Positions 43,863 through 54,322 of a stretch of 64,000 bases of DNA are shown here, piece after piece. The notes under the pieces are model-generated. The model had not been told where the DNA came from and did not search any database. It saw nothing but the letters and a program-made list of their open reading frames with translations. Origin of the DNA: Alteromonas macleodii (GTDB taxonomy: Bacteria; Pseudomonadota; Gammaproteobacteria; Enterobacterales; Alteromonadaceae); assembly GCF_903772925.1 (NCBI RefSeq), contig NZ_LR812090.1, positions 2,748,333 through 2,812,332 on the forward strand, given 5' to 3'. How positions within the stretch are numbered: position 1 is the stretch's first letter; the number at the start of each line of letters is the position of its first letter. The position numbers were made by a program, and so were the translations under genes.

Positions 43863-44342
43863 TTATCGCTTCACTCTTGAAGTAAGCTGTTTGTATGCTT
43901 CGTCAAAGCCAGCTAATGATATGGGTAGGGTAACTTGCTGGTTCTCAGACTTTTGAAATGCGACTAGCATGGTTCTACCGTTATTCATTTGGTCTAAAAG
44001 CTCACTATCTATTTTAATTATACTTTGGCAAGTCTTTCCATCACACCCGGAAAAGGGTACTTGTAATGGAGCAAAGTCATCTATTTTTACTCCGACCCCA
44101 TTTTTAGTAAGCGTATTTTTAGGTAGCTTTATTATTAAAACGGGGAAATTCTTTGAATAAGAATAATCAACGTTAACGCCCAATAACACCTTAGTTGCTT
44201 TTTTATCTTTGGCAACAAGTTGGCTAAGCGTGCACACTGAAGAATCATTGCACAGTAAACTCCAACTTTCATAATTGCTCGTTGTTACAGCCCATGAAGA
44301 AAACGATGCGAGTATCGAACTAACTAACACTAAATATTTCAC
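43863..44342 (-). CDS. IalB-like exported protein
   Basis: A 159-residue protein with signal peptide (MKYLVLVSSILASFSSWA). The mature part follows the invasion-associated locus B family: SWSLLCNDSSVCTLSQ with a cysteine pair, VLIIKLPKNTLTKNGVGV, the second pair SGCDGKTC, and the terminal LPISLAGFDEAYKQL. Four cysteines would give two periplasmic disulfides. Role in free-living marine bacteria unknown. Confidence 0.83.
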   Translation of the reverse strand: MKYLVLVSSILASFSSWAVTTSNYESWSLLCNDSSVCTLSQLVAKDKKATKVLLGVNVDYSYSKNFPVLIIKLPKNTLTKNGVGVKIDDFAPLQVPFSGCDGKTCQSIIKIDSELLDQMNNGRTMLVAFQKSENQQVTLPISLAGFDEAYKQLTSRVKR

Positions 44343-44358
44343 TTCTACCTCTTAACGA

Positions 44359-44380
44359 AAATGGGGAGCTTATGCTCCCC
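44359..44380 (-). terminator. Terminator of the PEP-CTERM gene
   Basis: GGGGAGC pairs with GCTCCCC over TTAT, followed on the minus strand by ATTTTC, 19 bp after the stop of the gene at 44399. Confidence 0.65.
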
Positions 44381-44398
44381 TTATCATAGTTATTTTTA

Positions 44399-45652
44399 CT
44401 ATTTACGCTTTCTTAATAGGAAAGTGCTGAATAGCGCACCTAGCATAAGGAACAAGGTACTAGGCGCAGGAACTTGGGTCGGGTCTGGTACGAATACAGT
44501 AACTGCATTTTGGTTCATATTAATAACACCTGAACCATCGAATGTTAAGCCAGTTACAAACGCATCTGGCGTAGGTTCAAGCATATTCGAAACGTCAATC
44601 CCCATAATTCTGAAGCGATCTACAGGTGAAGTGAAGTCGTACTCTACACCTCCAGTAATATCTGTATTTGTGTCTATCCAATCCATAACGCCATTGTCCC
44701 AAAGGAATAGGTCAAACAGGTTGTCATCATAACCTTCTGGCAAAAGAACCGAAGCGATATTTGGGCCACTATTTACAATGTAGTCATAGCCTACTGCTAC
44801 GTCTGGATCGATGAAAACAAGTTCGTCTGGATCATCAATAGAAAATTCAAATTCATAGTCAGTCGGTGTTTCTGGATTAACAATTGGCAATATAGGGTTT
44901 TCTGGATTATCACCTGGTAACACACCATCACGAATAGCAAATTTCCAAATTCCAGGCGTGCCCGTATTGCTGTTACTTTCGTCTATATCAGCAATAGCTG
45001 CAGTTTGAGAACCAGGTACCGTGAAAAAGTTTTCGCCATCGCCTGCGTCATATCCCGCTTGAGCAGGAACACCGTCCGATGCTTCTCCTGAAGTCCAGCC
45101 GATATCTTCATATCTAAACTCAACATCGAAATTACCTGCACCAGTGTCTTCTCTATCGATTAGCACTAACTGAAACGTATTCGTAGGATTACTGTTTGAT
45201 GCAAAATAGCCTACATCGTTCCATGTTACAACGAGCGTATCTTCGTTCGGCGAGCCAATGAATACCTCACCGCAATCGTCACAGCTAGTATCCACATCCC
45301 CCCAGAAGGGCGCTATCATAGGCTGATTAGTGTTTGGAAAAGGTACAGGCGTATAGCTACTGACGGCGCTATTAAACGTAATATTACCGTTGTTGTTAAT
45401 GAAGAATCTATCGTATGAAGTACCAAAGAAATTTACGCCGCTATCAAAACCAAGCGCTTCGTAAGTGTTAAATACGATTGGGCCCGAAGAACCATCGTCG
45501 TTACGCTCCATCGCTAGGCTACCAAATCCGCTTTCTGTAGAGCCTTCCCATCCTGACAGGAGTACAGAAGCATTGGCAGAGGTACTTGAGACAGAAAATG
45601 CTAACGCGGCACTTGCAAGCAGAGATAATCTAAAACGCGAAGGTTTACTCAC
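44399..45652 (-). CDS. PEP-CTERM surface protein with nidogen-like domain
   Basis: A 417-residue exported protein, apparently starting at GTG 45652 with AAGGA upstream. Signal peptide to about residue 28 (SANA-SVLLSG). Residues ~60-240 follow a NIDO-type pattern (GNITFNSAVSSYTP, PMIAPFWGDVDTS, LVVTWNDVGYF, NTFQLVLIDRED). The tail VPAPSTLFLMLGALFSTFLL followed by RKRK is a PEP-CTERM sorting signal for exosortase/archaeosortase-type processing. No exosortase gene lies in this window. Probably an extracellular-matrix or surface component. Confidence 0.88.
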   Translation of the reverse strand: MSKPSRFRLSLLASAALAFSVSSTSANASVLLSGWEGSTESGFGSLAMERNDDGSSGPIVFNTYEALGFDSGVNFFGTSYDRFFINNNGNITFNSAVSSYTPVPFPNTNQPMIAPFWGDVDTSCDDCGEVFIGSPNEDTLVVTWNDVGYFASNSNPTNTFQLVLIDREDTGAGNFDVEFRYEDIGWTSGEASDGVPAQAGYDAGDGENFFTVPGSQTAAIADIDESNSNTGTPGIWKFAIRDGVLPGDNPENPILPIVNPETPTDYEFEFSIDDPDELVFIDPDVAVGYDYIVNSGPNIASVLLPEGYDDNLFDLFLWDNGVMDWIDTNTDITGGVEYDFTSPVDRFRIMGIDVSNMLEPTPDAFVTGLTFDGSGVINMNQNAVTVFVPDPTQVPAPSTLFLMLGALFSTFLLRKRK

Positions 45653-45825
45653 GGGAACGTCCTTGTAATTAATGTTAATTAAATTTTTTATATATCATCA
45701 AGATGTTAGCAAACTCCAGGCCAAATAATTTTCCCATTAAAAATCAAAAAGATAAAATAATCTGAATTTATAAATTAAATCATATGTAAAAGAAACCGAC
45801 ATCCCTGTCCTGCCTTTCAGTTGTA

Positions 45826-47475
45826 CTATCGCTTGTATTCAGCAGGTGCACCTTTACTAGGTGTGCTTGCTTTAATGAATTCACGTAGGTCTTGGTTAGA
45901 CTGTTTCAAGTCATCGCGACGTAGGTACATCATGTGTCCGCTGCGATAACCTTTAAAGCTTAAACGGTCTTTTAAAGTGCCACTTTGATCTAGCTGCCAC
46001 ATGGTATATTTGGCATCAAAGTAATTCGTTGCACCATCGTAATAACCCGCTTGAATCATTACATTTAGATATGGATTTTGCGCCATGGCTAATCGTAAAT
46101 TCTGCCCCGTTTGATTGTTACTTCTATCCCACGGATGCACGTTTCCGAACATGTTGTACTTAATGTCGGTTTTGTAGTTTAACTCTTCACGCAAATAGTA
46201 ATTAATAGCAGGCGTGAAGGAATGTAGCCATGAGGTCAATTCAGCCCAATAGTCAGGGCGATCGCCACTTTGCTTAGCATCTATACCCAAATAGCGACTA
46301 TCCAAACGGCCTAAGGTCTTCCCTTCGTCTCGCAATAAGTCTTTCCAGAAGAAAGCTGTGCTTACATCTAAGTTATTTTGCGCAATAGACGCTTCGCTTA
46401 AACCAGAATAACGCGCCATTTGTTTTAGTACATCACGCTTCTCTGTATCACTAATAAAGCCACCTTTAGCGAGTGCCGGAATAAGCGTGTTGATAGTGAA
46501 ATTTTCAACTTCGGGTAAGAGTTCAGTTAGGTCTTTATTTTGCAGTTCTGGTTCAAGTTTATTGTGATACCAAGCAGCAGCGGCAAAATAAGGCAGGCGA
46601 TTGGCGGCCTTGACTGGCCCGTTGCGCTCAATGCCGATGTCTGTTGGTGACACCAATACGACGCCGTTTAAATACATCCACTGGCGATTTTGAAGTTCTA
46701 ATGCTAGGCCTGAAACCCGTGTTGTTCCGTAACTTTCACCGATAAGATACTTAGGCGAACGCCAGCGATTATTACGTGTAACAAAGGTATTCACCCAGTC
46801 GGCCAAATAGCTGATATCCGCGTTTACGCCAAAGAACATCTTCTTTTGTTCATCCTTCGACGGCATGCTGCCATCAGCTTTCGGCAGTACTCGGCTGTAA
46901 CCAGTGTTTACCGGGTTAACAAATACAATATCAGCAACATCTAAAATAGAATAAGGGTTGGTTTGAACGCCATAGGGCTGAACAGGGTAACCTTCGTTAT
47001 CAATATTAAGAATACGTGGGCCTGTGTATGCTACATGCATCCACACTGACGCAGAGCCCGGGCCGCCGTTGAAAGAAATGATAAGCGGGCGCTTTGTATT
47101 ATCTTTGACGTCGGTTCGCTTGTAGTACGTATAAAATAAAGTGGCAACCGCTTCGTCTTTACTGTTCCAAACCGGTTGTGTACCTGTCGTTGCGCTGTAC
47201 TTTACGCGTTTGCCAAGAATTTTGGTTTCATGCTCCGTTACTACACTACTATCAATTTTAATTGCGCGAGCGTGAGAGGCCGAGCTTTCCTCTTGGGCTG
47301 AAGCACCGGTTGTTAAACCGATGAAAGTAATCATAACTGCCATTAGCCACGCTGATGGACGGTGAGTTGTTTTAGCGCGCGCTAGTAAACGGTGAATTTG
47401 TGATTTGTGTTTTAAGTTAACCTGACTGAATAACAGGTCTCTTGTATTTCTATTGAAAGAGAGATGATTTTTCAT
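45826..47475 (-). CDS. Serine carboxypeptidase, peptidase family S10
   Basis: A 549-residue exported alpha/beta-hydrolase with a long basic N-terminus and a signal segment near residues 43-60 (LMAVMITFIGLTTGASA). FNGGPGSASVW forms the oxyanion region, the nucleophile is in GESYGTTR, and the later aspartate (GYYDGATNYFD) and histidine (SGHMMYLR) complete the triad. It trims C-terminal residues from peptides in the periplasm or outside. Downstream of no operon partner. Confidence 0.9.
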   Translation of the reverse strand: MKNHLSFNRNTRDLLFSQVNLKHKSQIHRLLARAKTTHRPSAWLMAVMITFIGLTTGASAQEESSASHARAIKIDSSVVTEHETKILGKRVKYSATTGTQPVWNSKDEAVATLFYTYYKRTDVKDNTKRPLIISFNGGPGSASVWMHVAYTGPRILNIDNEGYPVQPYGVQTNPYSILDVADIVFVNPVNTGYSRVLPKADGSMPSKDEQKKMFFGVNADISYLADWVNTFVTRNNRWRSPKYLIGESYGTTRVSGLALELQNRQWMYLNGVVLVSPTDIGIERNGPVKAANRLPYFAAAAWYHNKLEPELQNKDLTELLPEVENFTINTLIPALAKGGFISDTEKRDVLKQMARYSGLSEASIAQNNLDVSTAFFWKDLLRDEGKTLGRLDSRYLGIDAKQSGDRPDYWAELTSWLHSFTPAINYYLREELNYKTDIKYNMFGNVHPWDRSNNQTGQNLRLAMAQNPYLNVMIQAGYYDGATNYFDAKYTMWQLDQSGTLKDRLSFKGYRSGHMMYLRRDDLKQSNQDLREFIKASTPSKGAPAEYKR

Positions 47476-47666
47476 TTTTTCGTCTTTTGTGTGTCGTTAG
47501 TTTTTGGTTTTGTATTTGTTGAGCGCAAGCTAACCTGTTTTTCATACAGACCATCATTGCACTATATTTGAGACTCTATCAATTAAGACTATATCGCTGT
47601 TAATAAGTGAGCTTAACAATCAACGATAGAACTACCAATTTCTTCGATACGTTTCTGTTATGGTGA

Positions 47667-48263
47667 CTAACCCTTATCGATATTTTCAGGGCCCCTGTCT
47701 TTTATATGAGCGATGAGGTCTGGGAAAAATGTCATAAATCTCGCTTCTATTTCCTTTTTATTCGCACTTATATCATCTACCACGTGATGAAAAGTGTTCG
47801 CAAACCGAATTCGTTTAGCAACAACAGAGATGGCCCTAGCAATACCCTCTTCTTTGGCATAATCTTCAAACCAATCGTGGGTTATCATGTGCCCTACGCT
47901 ATACTGCATTGCCCTTGGCATAGTGGGCAGTCTCTGTTCTAGCAAGGAAAAACTTTGCTCTCGAAATTCATCAAAGCTTTGCGACGTGAACGTTGACCAA
48001 TGCTTTATCAGCAAATGGTCGAAATAGATATCTAGCGCCACAGGCGCAAATCGCCTGCGCTTTTTATCAAATAGTTTTTTTGCAGCCAAAACACTGTCGT
48101 GACTATCCGTAAACTTGTCCACTTCGTAGTGGTTTTTTAGACCTAGCTGAACCGCTTTTCCATAGGTATTTATATCAACACCACGCCTGAAATCGCCAAG
48201 TAAATTACCAAAGTGGGAGTCGGCAGTAGGAAGCGCTAAAAAAAGGTGAGCAAGGTAATTCAT
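47667..48263 (-). CDS. acpH: ACP phosphodiesterase
   Basis: A 198-residue HD-fold-like protein that removes 4'-phosphopantetheine from holo-acyl carrier protein. The start MNYLAHLFLALP, LLGDFRRGVD, DSHDSVLAAKKLFDKKRRR and the FDHLLIKHWSTF block match AcpH. Divergent from miaE. The ribosome site is weak. Confidence 0.92.
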   Translation of the reverse strand: MNYLAHLFLALPTADSHFGNLLGDFRRGVDINTYGKAVQLGLKNHYEVDKFTDSHDSVLAAKKLFDKKRRRFAPVALDIYFDHLLIKHWSTFTSQSFDEFREQSFSLLEQRLPTMPRAMQYSVGHMITHDWFEDYAKEEGIARAISVVAKRIRFANTFHHVVDDISANKKEIEARFMTFFPDLIAHIKDRGPENIDKG

Positions 48264-48459
48264 TTTGTAATTTAGTGGCCTCTATTTTAAGTTGTAACGG
48301 CTTACGAGTATCAAGTAAAATCGGTGCTTAGTTCAGAAGCATCGAATTTGTATTACCTCAGTCTAGGGCGCGCACAACTGCCTTGTCGACATTAATGTTG
48401 GAAGTTTGACAAATTCAAATGTAACTGAAAATTCGTAGCACTTAAAACCGAGTTTCAAC

Positions 48460-49242
48460 ATGTCTGTAATATCTTCTTCTGAAGTCACTTCTCTTCTGTC
48501 CCCCGTCGATGATTTTCTACATTGCGAGACGCCGCAGTCGTGGATTGAGGAAGCGCAGAAAGAAGAAAACCTACGGGTTATTCTTACTGATCACTTAATT
48601 TGTGAACTTAAAGCAGCGCAGTCCGCTATGTATTTACTTCGTCGCTATGTGGCTGATGAGGAAACGAGTAAAGTATTGCTTGGCTGGCTGAAGCCCTATG
48701 AAGACTTCACCTACCGCCATGAGGGCGATTGGCAATTGCTAAATACTAAACACCTGTCTAAAAACATCTTTAATGTTGAAGGTTTAGATCCCTTTAAAAA
48801 AGACATGTTAGATAAGATGGTCATGCTTATTAAAGAAGAGCTTCACCATTTTTATCAAGTACTCGAAATTATGCACGAGTTAGGCTTTGAATATAAGTCA
48901 GTGACATCAAGCCGTTATGCGAATGGGTTGTTACGTCACGTGCGCACTTACGAGCCTGAAAAGCTGGTTGATAAGCTTATTTGTGGCGCTTACATTGAAG
49001 CGCGCTCATGCGAGCGTTTTGCCAAACTCGCGCCCTATGTTTCCGAAGGTTTAGGCAAATTTTATGTGTCGCTGTTACGCTCAGAAGCCAGACACTTTGA
49101 AGATTATCTTACCCTTGCCGAGCAAATCGCCAAAACCGATATTTCAGAGCGCGTCGCTCATTTTGGAAGTGTTGAAAAATCACTTATTGAAAGTGACGAT
49201 AAGGAACTGCGTTTCCACTCCGGCGTTCCTCAATCCAACTAG
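48460..49242 (+). CDS. miaE: tRNA-(ms2io6A37) hydroxylase
   Basis: A 260-residue ferritin-like diiron monooxygenase that hydroxylates 2-methylthio-isopentenyl-adenosine at position 37 of UNN-reading tRNAs. Metal ligands are suggested by KEELHHFYQVLEIM, EARSCERFAKL and SEARHFEDYLTLAEQ, the E-x-x-H pairs of the fold. Length is normal for MiaE. Its modification substrate comes from MiaA/MiaB, encoded elsewhere. Confidence 0.94.
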   Translation: MSVISSSEVTSLLSPVDDFLHCETPQSWIEEAQKEENLRVILTDHLICELKAAQSAMYLLRRYVADEETSKVLLGWLKPYEDFTYRHEGDWQLLNTKHLSKNIFNVEGLDPFKKDMLDKMVMLIKEELHHFYQVLEIMHELGFEYKSVTSSRYANGLLRHVRTYEPEKLVDKLICGAYIEARSCERFAKLAPYVSEGLGKFYVSLLRSEARHFEDYLTLAEQIAKTDISERVAHFGSVEKSLIESDDKELRFHSGVPQSN

Positions 49243-49451
49243 CACCCATAGCCGTTTATAAATTAATCAATTTTTATTGACGGCTTTGCTTTTCTGCTGC
49301 ACACTCAGATTGTAAACATATTGTTAATGGCAGTGTTTGACGCCTTGCGGCGTGTTCGTGTTTTCTTAGTTTTACGGTTTGTCCGTGTGTTTACCCTGCC
49401 TCACAACAATATTCTTTAAAATAATAACGTTGGTGAACAAGGCGGGACATT

Positions 49452-50051
49452 ATGATTTTAAATCATCTAATTGGTATTTACACTCACCCAAGAGAAGAAT
49501 GGCAAACCATTGATACCAAACACGAAACCTATTTTTACGCGCTTACCCACATTGCTTTTATTGCACTTATTCCTTCCCTCGTAGCCTATTATTCTAGTGC
49601 GCATACAGGGTGGAGTATTGGTGCTGGAGACATAATACGGCTAAGCGAGAATACCGCTATTCTGATGGGTATCGGTATGTATTTTGGCTTAATTGCTGGT
49701 GTTGTGGCGCTGGCAGTGTTAATTCATGAGTTGGCTAAAGCGTTCGATGCAACACCTACGTATACCCAGTCACTAGAACTTGCGGCTTATACTGCGACAC
49801 CATTATTTATGGTCGGCTTTGCAGGTCTTTATCCTGAACTATGGGTAGTGATGACGGCACTGCTAGTGGGTATTAGCTACTCAGTTTACCTACTCTATTC
49901 CGGCGTACCTATTTTGATGCATATGCCAGAAGACAAAGGTTTCATTTACTCAAGCTCGGTAGTCACATGTGGGCTGGTTTTACTGGTTATTTTAATGACA
50001 GGCTCGGTATTAGTGTGGGGATTAACTGGCGGGCCAGTGTTCGTGCACTAA
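49452..50051 (+). CDS. Yip1-family membrane protein
   Basis: A 199-residue inner-membrane protein. The N-terminus MILNHLIGIYTHPREEWQTI is typical of bacterial Yip1-domain proteins, followed by five hydrophobic segments (~34-48, 73-93, 112-128, 130-150, 170-190). Function not established in bacteria. A terminator shared with purF follows. Confidence 0.88.
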   Translation: MILNHLIGIYTHPREEWQTIDTKHETYFYALTHIAFIALIPSLVAYYSSAHTGWSIGAGDIIRLSENTAILMGIGMYFGLIAGVVALAVLIHELAKAFDATPTYTQSLELAAYTATPLFMVGFAGLYPELWVVMTALLVGISYSVYLLYSGVPILMHMPEDKGFIYSSSVVTCGLVLLVILMTGSVLVWGLTGGPVFVH

Positions 50052-50082
50052 GGCTTTCAGTTATACACAAGATAGGATTGTA

Positions 50083-50107
50083 AAAAGCCGCTCTAAAAGC
50101 GGCTTTT
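50083..50107. terminator. Bidirectional terminator between Yip1 gene and purF
   Basis: AAAAGCCGCT pairs with AGCGGCTTTT over CTAAA, with T-rich sequence on both outer sides as read on the respective strand. Confidence 0.8.
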
Positions 50108-50137
50108 CTCGTTCACTATCAACTTATTTCAAAGATG

Positions 50138-51661
50138 CTAATCAGCAGCATCAATGTTATGTACATCAAGGTTACTCAGTTCAGCTTGCACCACAGGTGC
50201 TTTTCTTGCTGCCTCACCCCGCGACATATCGATGCGCTCAAGATACTCCTGGTTGATATCGGCAGTGATATAGTTACCGTCAAATACTGATGTTTCAAAA
50301 CGCTGAATCGTATCATTCTCTTCGCGAACGGCTTCAACCAAGTCAGAAATATCTTGGAAAATAAGACCGTCTGCTTGAATAAGCTCTGCAATCTGATCGA
50401 TTTCTCGTCCGTATGCGATTAACTCATTTGCCGAAGGCATATCAATACCGTATACATTCGGGAAGCGAATTTCCGGTGCCGCCGACGCAAAGTACACTTT
50501 CTTTGCACCAGACTCTCGGGCCATTTCAATAATCTGACCCGATGTAGTACCGCGTACAATAGAGTCATCTACAAGCAATACACTTTTGCCTTTAAACTCA
50601 GATGAGATGGCGTTTAGTTTACGACGCACTGACTTTTTACGCATGGTTTGGCCAGGCATAATAAAGGTTCTGCCGATATAGCGATTTTTAACAAATCCTT
50701 GGCGATAAGGCAGTTCAAGTGTGTTCGCAATTTGCAGCGCTACATCCATCGACGTTTCAGGAATAGGAATAACTACGTCGATATCAAGATCTGCCCATTC
50801 ACGCTTAATTTTTTCACCTAGCTTGCGGCCCATGTTTACGCGGGATGCATAAACTGAAATACCATCAATAAAGCTATCTGGACGAGCAAAGTATACAAAC
50901 TCGAAGATACATGGTGACGTTACCGGGTTCTCGGCGCACAATCTGGTATGAAGCTGACCTTCTTCGGTAATAAATACCGCTTCACCTGGCATTACATCGC
51001 GAACAAATTGGAAGCCTACAGCATCTAACGCAACGCTTTCAGAGGCTACCATCCACTCTTCACCTAGTTCGCTCATACGCTTACCAAGTGCAAGCGGACG
51101 AATACCATGGGGGTCACGAAAAGCTACAATACCCTGACCGATAATGGCTGCAACTACAGCATACGCACCGCGTATTTTCTTATGAACTTTAGTTACCACT
51201 TCAAATATGTGTTCAGCGCTTACGCTTAAGCCTGCTACCTGCTGTAGTTCGTGAGCAAGGATGTTAAGCAATAGCTCGGAATCTGACGTGGTATTAATGT
51301 GACGGCGTGCTATGCGGAACACTTCTTCTTGTAACTCATGTGCATTGGTTAAGTTACCGTTGTGAGCAAAGGCAATACCAAATGGCGAGTTTACATAAAA
51401 TGGCTGTGCTTCCGCAGAGCTTGACGTACCCGCGGTTGGATAGCGAACATGACCAATACCCATGTTGCCTGATAACCTTTTCATATGACGCGTATGGAAA
51501 ACATCTCGAACCAAGCCATTTGCCTTACGCAAATTAAACATATTTTGGTCGATAGTCATAATGCCTGCGGCATCCTGTCCACGGTGTTGAATAACCGTTA
51601 GACCGTCGTACAGTGACTGAGCTACGGGCGTTTTACCAACTATTCCGACTATACCACACAT
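50138..51661 (-). CDS. purF: Amidophosphoribosyltransferase
   Basis: A 507-residue enzyme, full length (E. coli 505). It converts PRPP and glutamine to 5-phosphoribosylamine, the first committed step of purine synthesis. The N-terminal nucleophile cysteine directly follows Met (M-CGIVGIVG); the glutamine amidotransferase domain is followed by the PRTase domain with the PRPP loop [15 protein letters not shown]. The gene is downstream of cvpA with a 14-bp gap, the same cvpA-purF operon as in E. coli, which is PurR-regulated there. Confidence 0.98.
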   Translation of the reverse strand: MCGIVGIVGKTPVAQSLYDGLTVIQHRGQDAAGIMTIDQNMFNLRKANGLVRDVFHTRHMKRLSGNMGIGHVRYPTAGTSSSAEAQPFYVNSPFGIAFAHNGNLTNAHELQEEVFRIARRHINTTSDSELLLNILAHELQQVAGLSVSAEHIFEVVTKVHKKIRGAYAVVAAIIGQGIVAFRDPHGIRPLALGKRMSELGEEWMVASESVALDAVGFQFVRDVMPGEAVFITEEGQLHTRLCAENPVTSPCIFEFVYFARPDSFIDGISVYASRVNMGRKLGEKIKREWADLDIDVVIPIPETSMDVALQIANTLELPYRQGFVKNRYIGRTFIMPGQTMRKKSVRRKLNAISSEFKGKSVLLVDDSIVRGTTSGQIIEMARESGAKKVYFASAAPEIRFPNVYGIDMPSANELIAYGREIDQIAELIQADGLIFQDISDLVEAVREENDTIQRFETSVFDGNYITADINQEYLERIDMSRGEAARKAPVVQAELSNLDVHNIDAAD

Positions 51662-51675
51662 GTGCGTTACCTATT

Positions 51676-52164
51676 TCAAGCGGGATTTAAGAAACTGGAG
51701 GAGTCTTTCACATAACTGAAAAACCACTCAATGATGACACCAAACTCTGGAATGAGCACCGATGCTTGCCACCAATTAGAGGAAGCGGCGCCGGTGAAGG
51801 TATCCATAAAAAAGAGCAATGCGCTAACTATCAACACGCCACGCAGAGCACCAAAAACTATACCAAGGGCCCTGTCTGTGCCAGACAACCCCGTTGCTTG
51901 TACCAATTGGCTTATGACGTAATTGATCATGCCGCCCAGAATGAGCGTTGTAATAAATAGCGCAGCGATTGCAGCGCCGTTTTTCAGATAAGGATCGTCA
52001 ATGGCTGTAAAGTAAACTGCAAGGTCAGCGTAGAAATTACTTGAAATAAAGAGTGCAGCAAACCACACCACTAACGAGATGGCTTCTTTAACAAACCCTC
52101 TAATAAGGCTTATTAAGGTAGATACCGCAATGATACCCAGTATGGAAAAGTCTACCCAGTTCAT
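51676..52164 (-). CDS. cvpA: CvpA colicin V production family membrane protein
   Basis: A 162-residue inner-membrane protein starting at ATG 52164 ([10 protein letters not shown]) behind AGAGA; the frame's earlier ATG is rejected. Four hydrophobic segments, with the conserved [16 protein letters not shown] stretch near the N-terminus and [17 protein letters not shown]. First gene of the cvpA-purF pair. Confidence 0.95.
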   Translation of the reverse strand: MNWVDFSILGIIAVSTLISLIRGFVKEAISLVVWFAALFISSNFYADLAVYFTAIDDPYLKNGAAIAALFITTLILGGMINYVISQLVQATGLSGTDRALGIVFGALRGVLIVSALLFFMDTFTGAASSNWWQASVLIPEFGVIIEWFFSYVKDSSSFLNPA

Positions 52165-52321
52165 CGTCTCTTTATTGCGTTGATGTTGCTTTTTGTGATG
52201 AAGCAACGAGCCTTTGGCGAGATGGCGCGCATTCTAACAGAAGATAGAAATATTACTAGTCTGTAATGCAATCCGTGACACTTCCTTTCAGTAAGCGTGG
52301 TTCAAGTAGAAAGAATTCGCC

Positions 52322-52945
52322 CTACTCAACTTTGAACGTGGTGACTTTCCCTTTGAGTTTCGTTAGCTCTTTCAAATGGGGAAGTGCCGATTCCAGTTTC
52401 TTTTTGTCTAAATCAGGGCCTACAAAAACTTTATTGAGCGGCCCCGAGCTGGTTTGAATTTTGCGACTGAACGCGCGATACCCAGCCCTTTCTAGCTTTG
52501 CCAACAATGCCTTTACGTTTTTTTCATGACGAAAGCTGCCAAGCTGAATAACCCAGCCTGCGTCATCATCGGCAGTAGCACTTTTCGTATCAACAACCGT
52601 TTGGCTCGCTAGCTCGTCCTTTTCTTCAAATGCTTTTGGCACTGGCGCTTTAGCAGCAGTAGCTTGGTCAGTACTTTTGCTGTCATCAGTACTTGAAGCA
52701 ACCAGCTCTTCATCTAACGCTGTTTCATCTTCAATCTCCACAGCCGCAACCGCAGCTTTCGCTACCCGCTCTGATGGGAAAGATTCAGGCTCTACGATGG
52801 GCTTTTTAGGTGGGTTTGCAGGAACAGAGACAAAGGGCTCTCTGTTCGTTTGCTTCTTGCCATCAAGAAAGTCTGGTAAAAAGATAACCGCTAGGGCGAC
52901 AACAATAATTGTCCCCACCAGTCTATTCTTTAATGCCGATGTCAC
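52322..52945 (-). CDS. dedD: DedD-like SPOR-domain protein
   Basis: A 207-residue cell-division protein, GTG start at 52945 with GGAG upstream. Short N-terminus, one membrane helix (~9-25, LVGTIIVVALAVIFLPDFL), a long acidic/alanine-rich periplasmic linker, and a C-terminal SPOR domain (~128-207, WVIQLGSFRHEKNVKALLAKL split) that binds denuded septal glycan strands. Order folC-dedD-cvpA-purF is as in E. coli. Confidence 0.93.
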   Translation of the reverse strand: MTSALKNRLVGTIIVVALAVIFLPDFLDGKKQTNREPFVSVPANPPKKPIVEPESFPSERVAKAAVAAVEIEDETALDEELVASSTDDSKSTDQATAAKAPVPKAFEEKDELASQTVVDTKSATADDDAGWVIQLGSFRHEKNVKALLAKLERAGYRAFSRKIQTSSGPLNKVFVGPDLDKKKLESALPHLKELTKLKGKVTTFKVE

Positions 52946-52990
52946 TGTGCTCTCCTGCTTGAATACACGGTTTTACTTACAATGCGCGTG

Positions 52991-54322
52991 TTAGTTTTGC
53001 TCAGCAAGTACGTCTGCAACGGTAACAAAAGAACCAAAAACGAGAATAAGTTCACCAGTTTGATAATCTGCAAGCGCACGTTGATATGCTGAAGTCACGT
53101 CTTGAAACGTATCTATATTCTCTATGGTTGTGCCGGCATTAACAAGTGCATTTTCAAGTACTTCTGCACTGCAACCTCGCGGCCCACTTGTTGAAGCTAA
53201 GTACCACTTGGCGTTAAGCCCTGAAAGAGGCGCCAAGGTTTCAGCAATTGACTTATCTTTGAGCATACCCACAACAACGCGCATCTGGCTAACATCGTAA
53301 CGATTTAGCCACTCTTGCATGGCCGTGGTAGCTTGTGGATTATGGGCGACATCTACGACAACAAGAGGCGATTCACTAATTGTTTGTTGGCGACCCGGCA
53401 TAGTGGTATTTTCGATAATGTCCCTAACCACGCTTTCTTCGGGCAGTAAGTCTAAAAGCTCAAGTGCTGCTAATGCTGTGCTTGCATTTTGTAGAGGGAT
53501 TTTGGGATAAGGTAACGACGCGTAGCTGTTACTCTTTCCTTTCCAGCTCCACTCGTTGTAGTCACTTGCCACTACTGTGACGAAGTCTTGCGTGGCCCAG
53601 CGTACGTTTGCCTGTAACTCATTAGCCACATCGTAAAGAGAAGATGGCGGAAACAGTTCACCCACTACTGCACTACCATTTTTACGCATAATACCGGCTT
53701 TCTCACGAGCAATTTTTTCCCGTGTATTGCCAAGCCAATCCTGATGATCAAGGTCAATAGTCGTAATAACGGCAAGATTAGGGTCTATAATGTTCGTAGC
53801 ATCCAAGCGTCCACCTAAACCAACTTCAAGAATAACTACATCGACTGCCCATGGCTGCATCATTTTCATTGCAGCGAGCGTACCAAATTCAAAATAAGTT
53901 AAGGTGATGGGTTCGTCAGCATTGCTCTTTCGCGCACTTTCTACAAACTCAAAAGCATCGACAAATTCACTGGCAGGCGGTAATTCGCCATTGTAACGCA
54001 CCCGTTCACGGTAATCGGTTAGATGAGGTGAGCTGTATACCGCAACACTTTTGCCTTGCGATAACATGGCTTGTTCAAGCAAGCGGCAAGTTGTGCCTTT
54101 CCCATTTGTTCCTGCGACGGTAATAACCAGCGACTGACTGAGCGATAATGCCATGGCGTTAGCCACTTCTTTCACTCTGTCTAGCCCCATATCGATGGCG
54201 CTAGGATGAATAGATTCTAGGTAGGATAACCACTGACTCAGGCTTTTTTGCGAAGCTGAAGGCGCAGAGGCGCCTTCTTTATTTGGCACTGAGCCAGGTT
54301 TTAAATTGTTTTCGTTATTCAC
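52991..54322 (-). CDS. folC: Bifunctional dihydrofolate synthase/folylpolyglutamate synthase
   Basis: A 443-residue Mur-ligase-type enzyme. P-loop VAGTNGKGTTCRLLEQ, LEVGLGGRLDATNII and the VVDVAHNPQA segment mark FolC. It adds glutamate to dihydropteroate and extends folylpolyglutamates. The start is GTG 54322 whose first base overlaps the last base of the accD stop codon (TAGTG), implying translational coupling. The C-terminal domain starts around residue 300. Confidence 0.97.
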   Translation of the reverse strand: MNNENNLKPGSVPNKEGASAPSASQKSLSQWLSYLESIHPSAIDMGLDRVKEVANAMALSLSQSLVITVAGTNGKGTTCRLLEQAMLSQGKSVAVYSSPHLTDYRERVRYNGELPPASEFVDAFEFVESARKSNADEPITLTYFEFGTLAAMKMMQPWAVDVVILEVGLGGRLDATNIIDPNLAVITTIDLDHQDWLGNTREKIAREKAGIMRKNGSAVVGELFPPSSLYDVANELQANVRWATQDFVTVVASDYNEWSWKGKSNSYASLPYPKIPLQNASTALAALELLDLLPEESVVRDIIENTTMPGRQQTISESPLVVVDVAHNPQATTAMQEWLNRYDVSQMRVVVGMLKDKSIAETLAPLSGLNAKWYLASTSGPRGCSAEVLENALVNAGTTIENIDTFQDVTSAYQRALADYQTGELILVFGSFVTVADVLAEQN

